Both the position numbers and the translations under genes were made by a program. From Edwardsiella anguillarum (GTDB lineage Bacteria > Pseudomonadota > Gammaproteobacteria > Enterobacterales > Enterobacteriaceae), in NCBI RefSeq assembly GCF_008801815.1, contig NZ_VZOX01000001.1: a stretch of 64,000 nucleotides of DNA; one strand, written 5' to 3'. Positions 35,892 through 43,915 of this stretch are shown here, in pieces; within the stretch, counting starts at the first letter, position 1; every line of letters starts with the position of its first letter. The notes under the pieces are model-generated. The model did not search any database. It was not told where the DNA came from and was given only the letters and a program-made list of their open reading frames with translations.

Positions 35892-35907
35892 GGCTATAAG
35901 TATAGCC
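35892..35907. promoter_or_regulatory. Inverted repeat over the predicted ydeP -10
   Basis: GGCTATA AG TATAGCC: 7-bp arms with a 2-bp centre, 25 bp before the ydeP start. The minus-strand TATACT within it is a likely -10, so a bound regulator would directly control ydeP. It does not look like the EvgA box as I remember it. Confidence 0.5.
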
Positions 35908-35945
35908 AAGTCGGGCTATCCGGCAGCGCGCCGGGGTATCATGGC

Positions 35946-35980
35946 ACAAAAAGCCATACCGGCCGCAAAGGGCCGGTATG
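35946..35980 (-). terminator. Rho-independent terminator of ybhL
   Basis: Minus strand: CATACCGGCC, loop CTTTGC, GGCCGGTATG, then GCTTTTTG. A perfect 10-bp stem. Confidence 0.85.
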
Positions 35981-36013
35981 AGTCGCTGGATTTAACGCCT
36001 CGACAGCGCAGGG

Positions 36014-36724
36014 CTAGCGGCGATCGCCGAAGATGCGCAGCAGCATCAGGAACAGGTTGATAAAGTCCAGATACAGCGTCAGCGCGCCCATGATCGCATA
36101 GCGGCGGAAGCCGTCGCGATCGTCGGCGGAGAGCTGCTCACCCATCACTCTCAGCTTCTGGGTATCATAGGCGGTCAGCCCGACGAAAATCAGCACCCCG
36201 GCGTAGGTCACGATCCAGGTCAGCGCGCTGCTCTTCAGCCAGATGTTGACCAGCGAGGCCAGCACCAGGCCGATCAGGGCCATAAACAGCATCGATCCCA
36301 TGCCGCTCAGATCGCGCTTGGTGGTATAGCCATACAGGCTCATGGCGCCGAACATACCGGCGCTCACCACGAAGGTGCTGGCGATGGAGCTATAGGTATA
36401 GACGATGAAAATGCTGGACAGCGTCAGCCCGGTCAACAGGGAGTAGAGCATAAACAGCGAGGTCGCGGCGGCGCCGCTCAGGCGGTTGACCATCCCGGAC
36501 AGGACGAACACCACCCCTAGCTGAACGATGATCAGCCCGAAAAAGACCATCTTGTTGGCGAAGATCAGGTTAAGCACCGCCGGTGTCCGCGCGGCATACC
36601 AGGCAACCAGCGCCGTCAGCAGCAGACCGCAGCACATCCAGCCATACACCTGGGCCATATAGGCCTGAATGCCGCTGCCTGCGCGCGCTGCCAGGGTGCC
36701 GTTTGTACGTGGATAACGATCCAT
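36014..36724 (-). CDS. ybhL: YbhL, Bax inhibitor-1 family inner-membrane protein
   Basis: The ATG at 36724 follows AAGGG at 7 bp and gives 236 residues starting MDRYPRTNG (E. coli 234). About seven membrane helices span residues 25-232. YGYTTKRDLSGMGSMLFMAL and TAYDTQKLR (the acidic pH-sensor-like region near the C-terminus) are diagnostic of the BI-1/YccA family. These proteins are thought to leak calcium or protons, or to modulate FtsH. The role of YbhL itself is undefined. Confidence 0.93.
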   Translation of the reverse strand: MDRYPRTNGTLAARAGSGIQAYMAQVYGWMCCGLLLTALVAWYAARTPAVLNLIFANKMVFFGLIIVQLGVVFVLSGMVNRLSGAAATSLFMLYSLLTGLTLSSIFIVYTYSSIASTFVVSAGMFGAMSLYGYTTKRDLSGMGSMLFMALIGLVLASLVNIWLKSSALTWIVTYAGVLIFVGLTAYDTQKLRVMGEQLSADDRDGFRRYAIMGALTLYLDFINLFLMLLRIFGDRR

Positions 36725-36744
36725 GGAATGACCCTTCATAATGC

Positions 36745-36781
36745 GAAAAAAACGTGCCCGCGGGCCATAGACACCGCGGGC
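36745..36781 (-). terminator. Terminator-like hairpin in the ybhL leader
   Basis: Minus strand: GCCCGCGG, 10-nt loop, CCGCGGGC, ACG, then a run of eight T, ending about 20 bp before the ybhL start. It could terminate the upstream flavodoxin transcript. If ybhL transcription starts further upstream (TTGTTT ... TTTATG near 36810-36840), it could attenuate ybhL instead. Confidence 0.7.
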
Positions 36782-36890
36782 GGATGAGTGCTATGTCACT
36801 CACTTAAGCCTAACATAAAAAAATGCGATCTCGCTCAAACAATTATGCCGCTCGCCGACGCATCGCGACGCCGGCGGCGTACAGCGGGGC

Positions 36891-37472
36891 TTACGCCGGT
36901 GTATGCCAGCGCAGGGCCACCGCGGCGACCCGGGCGCCGAAGCGGCGCGCTGTCTCCAGATCGCCCGGCAGCGGGGCCTCATCCGGAGTGGCGTCGGAGG
37001 GCGACACGGTCATCAGGCCGGAAAACCCGGCGATGTAGTTCACATCATTACGCTGGGCCGCCTTGCCGTTGGACGGCAGCATCCCCATTCCCACCCACAG
37101 CCCGCCGTGCTGCTGAGACAGGTGAAACAGATAATCGAGGGTGGAGAGCTTATCGCCGTTCATACTGGCCGAGTTGGTGAAGCCGGCAAACAGCTTATCC
37201 TTCCAGCTCTGGCTGAACCAGGGCTTGGAGGAGGCGTCGGCGAATTTTTTGAACTGCCAGGAGGGGCCGCCCATATAGGTCGGCGAGCCCATGATGATGG
37301 CATCCGCGCCCGCCAGCTGCTCCCAGCCCTGGGCGGGGAGATTGCCCTCGCTGTCGATGGGCAGCAGGCTGACCTGCGCGCCGGCGACGGCGCGGGCCCC
37401 CTGTGCCACGGCCTCTGCCGCGCGCGCGGTGTGTCCATAGCCGCTGTGATACACAATAACGATGACTGCCAT
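36891..37472 (-). CDS. WrbA-like flavodoxin-family protein (NAD(P)H:quinone oxidoreductase type)
   Basis: The ATG at 37472 with GGAG upstream gives 193 residues starting MAVIVIVYHSGYGHTARAAE. This contains the FMN phosphate loop (HSGYGHT, 9-15). Further flavin contacts are GSPTYMGGPSWQFKKFADA and FTNSASMNGDK. It is shorter and different from canonical WrbA (198) but belongs to the same fold. The likely role is two-electron quinone reduction, but the substrate is unknown. It stands between moaE and ybhL on the same strand. Confidence 0.85.
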   Translation of the reverse strand: MAVIVIVYHSGYGHTARAAEAVAQGARAVAGAQVSLLPIDSEGNLPAQGWEQLAGADAIIMGSPTYMGGPSWQFKKFADASSKPWFSQSWKDKLFAGFTNSASMNGDKLSTLDYLFHLSQQHGGLWVGMGMLPSNGKAAQRNDVNYIAGFSGLMTVSPSDATPDEAPLPGDLETARRFGARVAAVALRWHTPA

Positions 37473-37565
37473 GATCCCGACTCCTTTTATCCACGGATAA
37501 TCACAACAGTTATAGGCCAGCTCCGGCGAGAAATCCACGTCGGCGGCATTCGCTGCGTATCGGCG

Positions 37566-38018
37566 CTACCAGCGCTCGGCCGCCTGGCGATCGCTGTCGC
37601 GGGCATCGACCCAGCGATCGGCCCCCTCCGAGGTCTCCCGCTTCCAGAAAGGGGCGCGGGTCTTCAGGTAGTCCATGATGAACTCCGCCGCCTCAAAGGC
37701 CATGCCACGGTGTGCGCTGGTCACCCCGACAAACACGATCTCCTCACCGGGGAGCATCGGTCCGACGCGGTGATACACCGCGACGCGCCCCAGCGGCCAA
37801 CGGCGGCGCGCCAGCGCGACTATCTCCTCCAGCGCCTTCTCCGTCATGCCCGGATAGTGCTCCAGGGTCAGCGCGCTGACGTCATCGCCCAGGTTATGGT
37901 TGCGTACCTTGCCGCTGAAGGTCACTACCGCCCCGTCCTCATTCCGCTGCGCCAGCCACTGATACTGTTCGGCAACGGAAAAAGGGGCGGCGCTGACGAC
38001 GATCTGGGTATCCTGCAT
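37566..38018 (-). CDS. moaE: Molybdopterin synthase catalytic subunit MoaE
   Basis: A 150-residue large subunit of molybdopterin synthase. It converts precursor Z (cPMP) to molybdopterin with sulfur from MoaD. The conserved lysine region DYLKTRAPFWKRE is near residues 117-129, and HRGMAFEAAEFIMDYLK precedes it. It starts one base after the moaD stop, so translation is coupled. It is the last gene of moaACDE. Confidence 0.97.
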   Translation of the reverse strand: MQDTQIVVSAAPFSVAEQYQWLAQRNEDGAVVTFSGKVRNHNLGDDVSALTLEHYPGMTEKALEEIVALARRRWPLGRVAVYHRVGPMLPGEEIVFVGVTSAHRGMAFEAAEFIMDYLKTRAPFWKRETSEGADRWVDARDSDRQAAERW

Positions 38019-38019
38019 G

Positions 38020-38262
38020 TCAGCCTCCGGTCACCGGTGGGAAAAAGGCTACCTCGTCACCCTCCTGCAGCGGGTGGTCGAAGGGCGCCATGGTCTGATT
38101 CACGGCGACCAGCAGCTTGCCCGGCTCCAGCGCCAGCGCCCATTTATCGCCGCGCTGCGCCAGCGCGGCGCGCAGCGTCTCGACATCCCGACAGGACTCA
38201 CAGGCCAACTCGGCGCAGCCGGTCAGCTCGCGCACCTGGGCAAAAAAACGCACCTGGATCAT
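38020..38262 (-). CDS. moaD: Molybdopterin synthase sulfur-carrier subunit MoaD
   Basis: An 80-residue ubiquitin-like protein starting MIQVRFFAQVRELTG and ending in the required Gly-Gly (PPVTGG). The C-terminal glycine is activated by MoeB and carries thiocarboxylate sulfur. GGGGGAGG upstream lies within moaC and supports this start. It overlaps moaC by 4 bp (ATGA). E. coli MoaD has 81 residues. Confidence 0.97.
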   Translation of the reverse strand: MIQVRFFAQVRELTGCAELACESCRDVETLRAALAQRGDKWALALEPGKLLVAVNQTMAPFDHPLQEGDEVAFFPPVTGG

Positions 38263-38744
38263 TGTACCTCCCCCGCGTGAAAATCCCCGGACTTGCCGCC
38301 GCTTTTGGCCAGCAGGCGCACCGGGCCGATCACCATATCTTTCTGCACCGCTTTGCACATGTCATAGATGGTCAGCGCGGCCACCGAGGCGGCGCTCAGC
38401 GCCTCCATCTCCACCCCGGTCTTGCCGCACAGACGGCAGCAGGTCTCGATGCGTACCCGACTGTGGGCCGGCTCGATGCTCAGCGTCACCTCAACCTTGC
38501 TCAGCAGCAGCGGGTGACACAGCGGGATCAGCTGCCAGGTGCTCTTGGCGGCCTGGATACCGGCGATGCGGGCGGTAGCAAACACATCCCCCTTGGGGTG
38601 CTTACCGTCGATGATCATCGCCAGGGTCTCCTGGCGCATAGTGACATAGGCCTCGGCGCGCGCCTCACGTACCGTCTCCGCCTTGGCGGAAACGTCAACC
38701 ATGTGCGCCTCGCCGGCCGCATTAATATGGGTTAACTGGCTCAT
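38259..38744 (-). CDS. moaC: MoaC, cyclic pyranopterin monophosphate synthase
   Basis: A 161-residue enzyme that, after MoaA, makes cPMP from the GTP-derived intermediate. Conserved active-site segments are LIPLCHPLLLSKVEV (about 74-88), ALTIYDMCKAVQKDM and the C-terminal KSGGKSGDF. Its start lies 38 bp after the moaA stop. There is no room for moaB, which separates these genes in E. coli. Confidence 0.97.
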   Translation of the reverse strand: MSQLTHINAAGEAHMVDVSAKAETVREARAEAYVTMRQETLAMIIDGKHPKGDVFATARIAGIQAAKSTWQLIPLCHPLLLSKVEVTLSIEPAHSRVRIETCCRLCGKTGVEMEALSAASVAALTIYDMCKAVQKDMVIGPVRLLAKSGGKSGDFHAGEVQ

Positions 38745-38782
38745 CGTTCTTCGCTGTATAAAAGGTGGGTCTACCCGGCGGA

Positions 38783-39769
38783 CTAGCCGCCGATGAAAGA
38801 AAGGTTCTGGGTATGGCCGCTGTCGCCCTGATGCAGGAAGTGGCTCTCCCGCTTATGGCGCAGGGCCGCGGCGATGCGCGCCTGCAGCGCGGCCTGCTGC
38901 GCATCCTCCTGCAGCAGATCGCGCAGGGCGATCCCCTGCTCGCCGAACAAGCACAGATGCAGGTTGCCCACGGCGGACACCCGCAGGCGGTTACAGCTGG
39001 CGCAAAAGTTCTTCTCATAGGGCATGATCAGACCGACTTCGCCCAGATAATCGGGATGCCAGAAGACCTGCGCCGGACCGTCGCTGCGCCCCGGCAGCCG
39101 ACGCTGCCAGCCCGCCGCCAGCAGCTGGGCGCGGATCGTCGAGCCGGACACGTGATGGCGGCGAAACAGTTCGCTGCCGTCGCCGGTCTCCATCAGCTCG
39201 ATAAAACGCATCTGAATCGGCCGGCGGCGGATCCAGTGCAAAAAGGCCTGCAGGCTGCCGTCGTTGACGCCGCGCATCAGCACGGTATTGACCTTGATTC
39301 GCTCGAAGCCGGCGTCAAAGGCCGCATCGATCCCCGCCATCACCTGCGCGAAGCGATCCTCGCCGGTAATGGCGTGAAACTGGCGGGCATCCAGGCTGTC
39401 CACGCTGACGTTGATCGCCGTCAGCCCCGCATCGCGCCAGGCGCCGACGTCGCGCGCCATACGGTAGCCGTTAGTGGTCACCGCCAGCGTACGGATGGCG
39501 GGATTCTCACGTACGGCGGCGACGATATCACAAAAGTCGCGGCGCAGGGTCGGCTCCCCCCCCGTCAGACGCACCTTTTCGGTGCCCAGCGCGGCAAAGG
39601 CATGGCTGATACGGCGGATCTCATCGCGCGACAAGAAGCGCTTGGCGCCGTGGCTATCTGGACGATAGCCGTCCGGCAGGCAGTAGGTGCAACGAAAGTT
39701 GCACACATCGGTGACTGACAGGCGCAGATAATAGAACGTGCGCGCGAATGCGTCGGTTAACTGGGACAC
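38783..39769 (-). CDS. moaA: MoaA, GTP 3',8-cyclase (radical SAM)
   Basis: The GTG at 39769, 9-10 bp after AAAGG, gives 328 residues starting SQLTDAFARTFYYLRLSVTD after the Met. E. coli has 329. The N-terminal radical-SAM cluster is CNFRCTYC. The C-terminal second cluster is FCASCNRLRVSAVGNLHLCLF, and the C-terminal GG (SFIGG) is present. It performs the first step of molybdenum cofactor synthesis. It is preceded by a Moco riboswitch and a ModE-type site, so product and molybdate both control it. Confidence 0.97.
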   Translation of the reverse strand: MSQLTDAFARTFYYLRLSVTDVCNFRCTYCLPDGYRPDSHGAKRFLSRDEIRRISHAFAALGTEKVRLTGGEPTLRRDFCDIVAAVRENPAIRTLAVTTNGYRMARDVGAWRDAGLTAINVSVDSLDARQFHAITGEDRFAQVMAGIDAAFDAGFERIKVNTVLMRGVNDGSLQAFLHWIRRRPIQMRFIELMETGDGSELFRRHHVSGSTIRAQLLAAGWQRRLPGRSDGPAQVFWHPDYLGEVGLIMPYEKNFCASCNRLRVSAVGNLHLCLFGEQGIALRDLLQEDAQQAALQARIAAALRHKRESHFLHQGDSGHTQNLSFIGG

Positions 39770-39781
39770 GATAAACACCTT

Positions 39782-39889
39782 TCCAAGTCGGGAGGCGCCG
39801 GCATTTCTACCTGACACCCTGGTGGCGCGAAGCCACGGCCAAGAAACCTTATCTGCGCGGGAGCGCACACTTAGGCATCAGGGCTCGGA
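39782..39889 (-). ncRNA. Moco riboswitch (MOCO RNA motif) in the moaA leader
   Basis: On the minus strand the closing helix pairs UCCGAG (39889-39884) with CUUGGA (39787-39782). A 108-nt aptamer core lies between, including a GUGGC / GCCAC hairpin. The 3' side runs straight into the moaA ribosome binding site AAAGG. This fits translational repression when molybdenum cofactor is plentiful, as in E. coli. Identification rests on conserved CUCCGAG and CUUGGAAAGG blocks recalled from the family, not on a covariance search. Confidence 0.75.
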
Positions 39890-40043
39890 GTTCAAAAATA
39901 CCCGCGGCGGGCGGCGCACTGCCGCAGGCCATAGCGAGCTGTTGCTGAAACCTCTTCTTTGCCTCGGACGGCGCAGACGCACTCCGGGGCAAAAAAGACG
40001 CGACGGTCAACGGACCGATGCAGCGCGACTCTCTGCAGCGGCC

Positions 40044-40073
40044 AAGCGTTATATAATTAAAAATATAACGCTT
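40044..40073 (-). promoter_or_regulatory. ModE-type operator upstream of moaA
   Basis: An inverted repeat with perfect 11-bp arms, AAGCGTTATAT, 8 bp, ATATAACGCTT, matching the CGTTATAT / ATATAACG pattern of ModE sites. ModE-molybdate activates moaA in E. coli. The rest of the gap (39890-40215) contains a 7-bp inverted repeat CGGTTGC / GCAACCG with a weak FNR-like TTGATACATGTCA inside (40124-40136). Confidence 0.7.
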
Positions 40074-40215
40074 ATATCTCAGTAGCTTAGTTTTCATAGT
40101 AACCAAAATCACGCCGGTTGCAATTGATACATGTCACGCAACCGCCGCGCGGCTTCGCCTTTTTCGCGCCGATCCGCTATCGTAGGCGCCCTCACCGCGC
40201 CCGAAAAGGAACCCT

Positions 40216-41124
40216 ATGCGAAACCGCACCCTGGCTGATTTGGACTGTGTGGTCGCCCTCGGCGGCGGCCATGGGCTGGGCCGCGTCATGTCGGCACTCT
40301 GCGCCCTTGGCCCGCGGCTGACCGGCATCGTCACCACCACCGATAACGGCGGCTCGACCGGGCGCATCCGGCGCGCCGAAGGCGGCATCGCCTGGGGCGA
40401 TCTGCGCAACTGTCTGAACCAACTGATCACCGAACCCAGCGTCGCCTCGGCCATGTTTGAATACCGCTTTAACGGCAGCGGTGAGCTGGCGGGGCACAAT
40501 CTGGGCAACCTGATGCTCAAGGCGCTAGATCACCTGAGCGTGCGGCCGCTGGAGGCGATTAACCTGATCCGCAGCCTGCTGAAGGTGGACGCCCAGCTGA
40601 TCCCCATGTCCGAACAGCCGACCGACCTCTGCGCCATCGCCGAGGACGGCAGCCGTATCCACGGCGAGGTCGATATCGATAGGCTGCAGCAGATGCCGCG
40701 CCAGCTGATGCTCTCCCCCTCCGTCTGCGCAACCCGCGAGGCGATTGAGGCCATTGGCCGCGCCGACCTTATCCTGCTGGGCCCCGGCAGCTACTTCACC
40801 AGCCTGATGCCCATCCTGCTGGTCGACGATCTCAGCCAGGCGCTGCGGCGCACCGGGGCGCCGCTGGTCTATATAGGCAACCTGGCCCGTGAACATAGCC
40901 CGGCCGGCGCGCTGCGGCTGCCAGAAAAGCTGCGACGCCTGAGCGATGCCATGGGCGGGCGCCACATCGACGCCGCGATCGTCGGTCCGCAAACCGAGAT
41001 CGGCGGCCTCGGCGCAGGCGTCACCATCGTACAGGGAACGCTGGCCGCCGACGACATTACCTACCGCCACGATCGGGCGCAGCTGCGCGCGGCGATAGAG
41101 CAGGTGCTGCAGCGGCTCGGCTAG
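40216..41124 (+). CDS. ybhK: YbhK, YvcK/CofD-like family protein
   Basis: A 302-residue protein, the same length as E. coli YbhK. It carries the nucleotide-type loop VALGGGHGLGRVM (about 12-24), TTDNGGSTGRIRR and LLGPGSYFTSLMPILLV. The family is related to CofD (2-phospho-lactate transferase) and includes Bacillus YvcK, which binds UDP-sugars and affects carbon flow and cell shape. The enterobacterial function is not established. It is divergent from moaA, as in E. coli. Confidence 0.93.
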   Translation: MRNRTLADLDCVVALGGGHGLGRVMSALCALGPRLTGIVTTTDNGGSTGRIRRAEGGIAWGDLRNCLNQLITEPSVASAMFEYRFNGSGELAGHNLGNLMLKALDHLSVRPLEAINLIRSLLKVDAQLIPMSEQPTDLCAIAEDGSRIHGEVDIDRLQQMPRQLMLSPSVCATREAIEAIGRADLILLGPGSYFTSLMPILLVDDLSQALRRTGAPLVYIGNLAREHSPAGALRLPEKLRRLSDAMGGRHIDAAIVGPQTEIGGLGAGVTIVQGTLAADDITYRHDRAQLRAAIEQVLQRLG

Positions 41125-41142
41125 GCGGCATCCCTGCACACT

Positions 41143-42345
41143 CTAGGCCTCCTCCCGCCGTTCCAAACAGCGCGGCCACTCGTAGCGCCCAAAGGGCGAG
41201 CGCCCGTCCAGATAGCGGCACAGCATATCCAGCGCCAGCGTCGCGCACGCCTCCCGACGCAGCGTCTGGCTGTGGCGGGCAGAGGGAAAGCACAGCGTCT
41301 GGCCAAAGCTTCTCCGCGGAGTATGCAGCGCCAGCGTCAGGGTATCCTCCAGCAGTTCACCGCTGGCCAGCGTCAGCGCCCCCGCGCGACCGGCGGAGAG
41401 CATCCGCGCCCGGCCCATCACCTGCTCCAGCGTCGGGTGCCCCTCATGCGCCAGCAGCTCGCCGTTCGCCAGCGGCGCATCCGCCGCCCGCAGCCAACAG
41501 TGGATCAGCCCGGCGCTGAACTGTTCGCTCAGCGCCAGAGTGACACCCGCGCGTCGCAGCGCGGCGGCGGCACGCGCGGCGACGCCGTCGCATCCGTCAA
41601 ACAGCAGGTTCTCCGCCACCGCGGCGCGGATCCGGGCCCAGGCCGCCTCCATCGCCGCCGCCTGCCCGGCGGGACCGGTTAGCTTCAGCTCGATGATCGG
41701 TGACGCGGAACGGTAGCCCAGCGTACAGCCGGGCGGCAGCGCCAGCGTATCCAGCTGTTCAGCCAGACCGCTCTCGGTGCGACCAAAGGTGCTCAGCCGC
41801 AGACACAGCGGCGGCGGCGGCAGACGAAAACGCTGCCGCAGACGCGGCAGGATCTGCTGCTCGACCATCATCATAAACTCGCTGGGCACGCCAGGCGTAA
41901 AGAAAACAATACACTTATGCAACGTAACCACAAAGCCGCAGGCGGTGCCGATCGGGTTATCCAGCACCTCGGCTCCGGCCGGCAGCCAGGCCTGCTTGCG
42001 GTTGCTGGGGGGCATACTCCGTCCGCGCTGGGCGAACCACGCCTGCATCCGCGCCATCCAGGCGTCGTTCTCCTCCAGCGCCACACCCAGCGCCTGAGCC
42101 GCCGCCTGCGCGCTGAGATCGTCACGGGTCGGCCCCAGCCCGCCGTTGACGATCAGCACATCGGCGCGGCGAGCGGCGCCCTCTATCGCCGCACACAGCG
42201 CCGCGATCTCATCGCCCACCGTCGCGCGGCCGCACAGCGGCACGCCGCGCTCAAACAGCCAGCGCCCCAGCCAGGCCGCGTTGCTATCCAGGATATGACC
42301 GTGCAGCACCTCATCGCCGCTGCTCAACATCTCAACTCGTAACAT
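41143..42345 (-). CDS. yfaY: YfaY, CinA-like protein
   Basis: A 400-residue protein of the CinA family (E. coli YfaY 400). The N-terminal MoCF/COG1058 domain has VEMLSSGDEVLHGHILDSNA and NGGLGPTRDDLS. The C-terminal domain resembles NMN deamidase (PncC-like) but is divergent (for example SEQFSAGLIH). E. coli YfaY is reported to lack strong NMN deamidase activity. It converges on ybhK and lies upstream of tyrP on the other strand. Confidence 0.92.
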   Translation of the reverse strand: MLRVEMLSSGDEVLHGHILDSNAAWLGRWLFERGVPLCGRATVGDEIAALCAAIEGAARRADVLIVNGGLGPTRDDLSAQAAAQALGVALEENDAWMARMQAWFAQRGRSMPPSNRKQAWLPAGAEVLDNPIGTACGFVVTLHKCIVFFTPGVPSEFMMMVEQQILPRLRQRFRLPPPPLCLRLSTFGRTESGLAEQLDTLALPPGCTLGYRSASPIIELKLTGPAGQAAAMEAAWARIRAAVAENLLFDGCDGVAARAAAALRRAGVTLALSEQFSAGLIHCWLRAADAPLANGELLAHEGHPTLEQVMGRARMLSAGRAGALTLASGELLEDTLTLALHTPRRSFGQTLCFPSARHSQTLRREACATLALDMLCRYLDGRSPFGRYEWPRCLERREEA

Positions 42346-42454
42346 GGTTCACTCCGTTTTAGACCCTCCCCCACTTTAGGAAGTGTCCGGCCGATGCACA
42401 AGATCTCCCGCCGCGCCACCGCGGGCGATCCGGCGCCGACGGCGCCCTTTTTTG

Positions 42455-42495
42455 TGTAAACAAATAATTACATATAATGTAACGCCAGTTTGACG
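42455..42495 (+). promoter_or_regulatory. tyrP promoter with two TyrR boxes
   Basis: Strong box TGTAAA-CAAATA-ATTACA (42455-42472) matches TGTAAA-N6-TTTACA in 11 of 12 positions. A weak box TGTAAC-GCCAGT-TTGACG is at 42478-42495, 23 bp further on. A perfect -10 TATAAT (42473-42478) lies between them. This is the E. coli tyrP arrangement: repression by TyrR with tyrosine, activation with phenylalanine. Confidence 0.8.
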
Positions 42496-42559
42496 AAGGT
42501 GATTTTTTCCCGTACGCTGCCATGAAATAACTCCCTGGAGCAGTAAAGCAGAGGAAAGC

Positions 42560-43777
42560 GTGAGAAATCGTACAATTGGCAGTATTTTTATCGTGGCAGG
42601 AACCACCATTGGCGCAGGGATGCTGGCGATGCCGCTGGCCGCCGCCGGCGTCGGCTTTAGCACCACGCTGGTGATGCTGATCGCGCTGTGGGCGCTGATG
42701 TGCTATACGGCCCTGCTGATGGTCGAAGTCTATCAGCATGCCCCGGCCGATGAGGGGCTGGGCACCCTGGCCCGCCGCTATCTGGGACGACCCGGCCAAT
42801 GGCTGGCCGGTATCAGCATGCTGTTCCTCATGTACGCGCTCACCGCGGCCTATATCAGCGGCGCCGGCGAGCTGCTGGCCGCCAGCCTGGGGCAGTGGCT
42901 GTCGCTGTCGGTCTCGCCGACCCTCGGCGTACTGCTGTTTACGCTGGTCGGCGGCACGATTGTCAGCGTCGGTACCCATTCGGTCGATCTGTTCAACCGC
43001 CTGCTGTTCAGCGCCAAAATCGTGCTGCTAGTCGTGATGCTGGCGCTGATGATGCCCCATATTCAGCGCACCAACCTGCTCAGCCTGCCGCTGGAAAAAG
43101 GGCTGGCGTTGTCGGCCATTCCGGTCATTTTTACCTCCTTTGGGTTCCACGGCAGCGTGCCGAGCATCGTCAGCTACATGAAAGGCGATATGCGCCGCCT
43201 GCGGCTCATCTTTATTACCGGCAGCGCCATTCCACTGCTGGCCTACATTTTCTGGCAGCTGGCCACCCTGGGCGCCATCAGTAACCACACCTTTCTCGGC
43301 CTGCTGGCGACCCACGCCGGGCTGAACGGACTGCTGCAGGCGGTGCGCGCCGTGGTGGCGACGCCTCACGTCGAGCTGGCGGTGCATCTGTTCGCCGATC
43401 TGGCGCTGGCGACCTCGTTTCTCGGCGTATCGCTGGGACTGTTTGACTATCTGGGCGATCTGTTCCAGCGCCGCCGTAACGCCTCTGGGCGACTGCAGAC
43501 CGGCATTCTGACCTTTATTCCGCCCCTGGCCTTTGCCCTGTTCTATCCACAGGGGTTCGTCATGGCGCTGGGCTACGCCGCCATCGCGCTGGCGGTGCTG
43601 GCGCTGCTGCTGCCGGCGCTACTGGTATGGCAGACCCGCCGTCGCCACGGCGGACTGCCCAACGGCTACCGAGTCGCCGGCGGCCGTCCGCTGCTGTGGC
43701 TGGTGCTGCTGTGCGGCGTCGCGGTGATCGCCATACAGCTGTCGATCGCGGCCGGGCTCTTGCCAGAGGTGGGATAA
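42560..43777 (+). CDS. tyrP: Tyrosine-specific transporter TyrP
   Basis: A 405-residue inner-membrane tyrosine/proton symporter (E. coli 403). It has about eleven membrane helices starting with IFIVAGTTIGAGMLAMPLAA (9-28). Other conserved blocks are FTSFGFHGSVPSIVSYM and the C-terminus IAAGLLPEVG. Translation starts with GTG (MRNRTIGS, colinear with E. coli) after GAGGAA. It is followed only 17 bp later by the Trp leader peptide of trpS2, with which it may be cotranscribed. Confidence 0.95.
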   Translation: MRNRTIGSIFIVAGTTIGAGMLAMPLAAAGVGFSTTLVMLIALWALMCYTALLMVEVYQHAPADEGLGTLARRYLGRPGQWLAGISMLFLMYALTAAYISGAGELLAASLGQWLSLSVSPTLGVLLFTLVGGTIVSVGTHSVDLFNRLLFSAKIVLLVVMLALMMPHIQRTNLLSLPLEKGLALSAIPVIFTSFGFHGSVPSIVSYMKGDMRRLRLIFITGSAIPLLAYIFWQLATLGAISNHTFLGLLATHAGLNGLLQAVRAVVATPHVELAVHLFADLALATSFLGVSLGLFDYLGDLFQRRRNASGRLQTGILTFIPPLAFALFYPQGFVMALGYAAIALAVLALLLPALLVWQTRRRHGGLPNGYRVAGGRPLLWLVLLCGVAVIAIQLSIAAGLLPEVG

Positions 43778-43794
43778 GGCAGTATGGTGAAGCG

Positions 43795-43875
43795 ATGAAA
43801 AGCACACTGTCCCGTCTGCCCCCCCTTCGCTGGTGGCGCCGTTTACTGCGGCGGCCCGATACTGTGTACTTCTAA
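43795..43875 (+). CDS. Putative Trp-sensing leader peptide of trpS2
   Basis: A 26-codon open frame starting MKSTLSRLPPLRWWRRLLRR, with two adjacent Trp codons at 43831-43836 (residues 13-14) and ending in TVYF. A weak ribosome site (GGTGA) precedes it. A 5-bp stem CGCCG (43837-43841) / CGGCG (43849-43853) starts immediately after the Trp codons. GGCGGC at 43850-43855 can instead pair with GCCGCC (43889-43894) of the downstream terminator hairpin. These are the parts of an amino-acid attenuator like trpL. The translation and function are predicted, not proven. Confidence 0.75.
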   Translation: MKSTLSRLPPLRWWRRLLRRPDTVYF

Positions 43876-43885
43876 TTTCAGTGAC

Positions 43886-43915
43886 CAAGCCGCCGGAAGG
43901 CGGCTTGATGTTTTC
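43886..43915 (+). terminator. Attenuator hairpin before trpS2
   Basis: CAAGCCGCC, GGAA loop, GGCGGCTTG (9-bp stem, 43886-43907), then ATGTTTTC. The T-run is imperfect. The 5' half is complementary to GGCGGC in the leader (43850-43855), so an antiterminator can form when a ribosome stalls at the tandem Trp codons. Confidence 0.7.

Noticed and set aside
36903..38735. 610-codon open frame on the plus strand across the flavodoxin and moa genes
   Set aside because: It runs opposite several well-supported genes (moaE, moaD, moaC) and has low-complexity composition.
42432..42453. GGCGCC-GAC-GGCGCC hairpin with T-run before tyrP
   Set aside because: It looks like a terminator, but no plus-strand gene ends upstream. 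It lies upstream of the tyrP promoter, so no function could be assigned.
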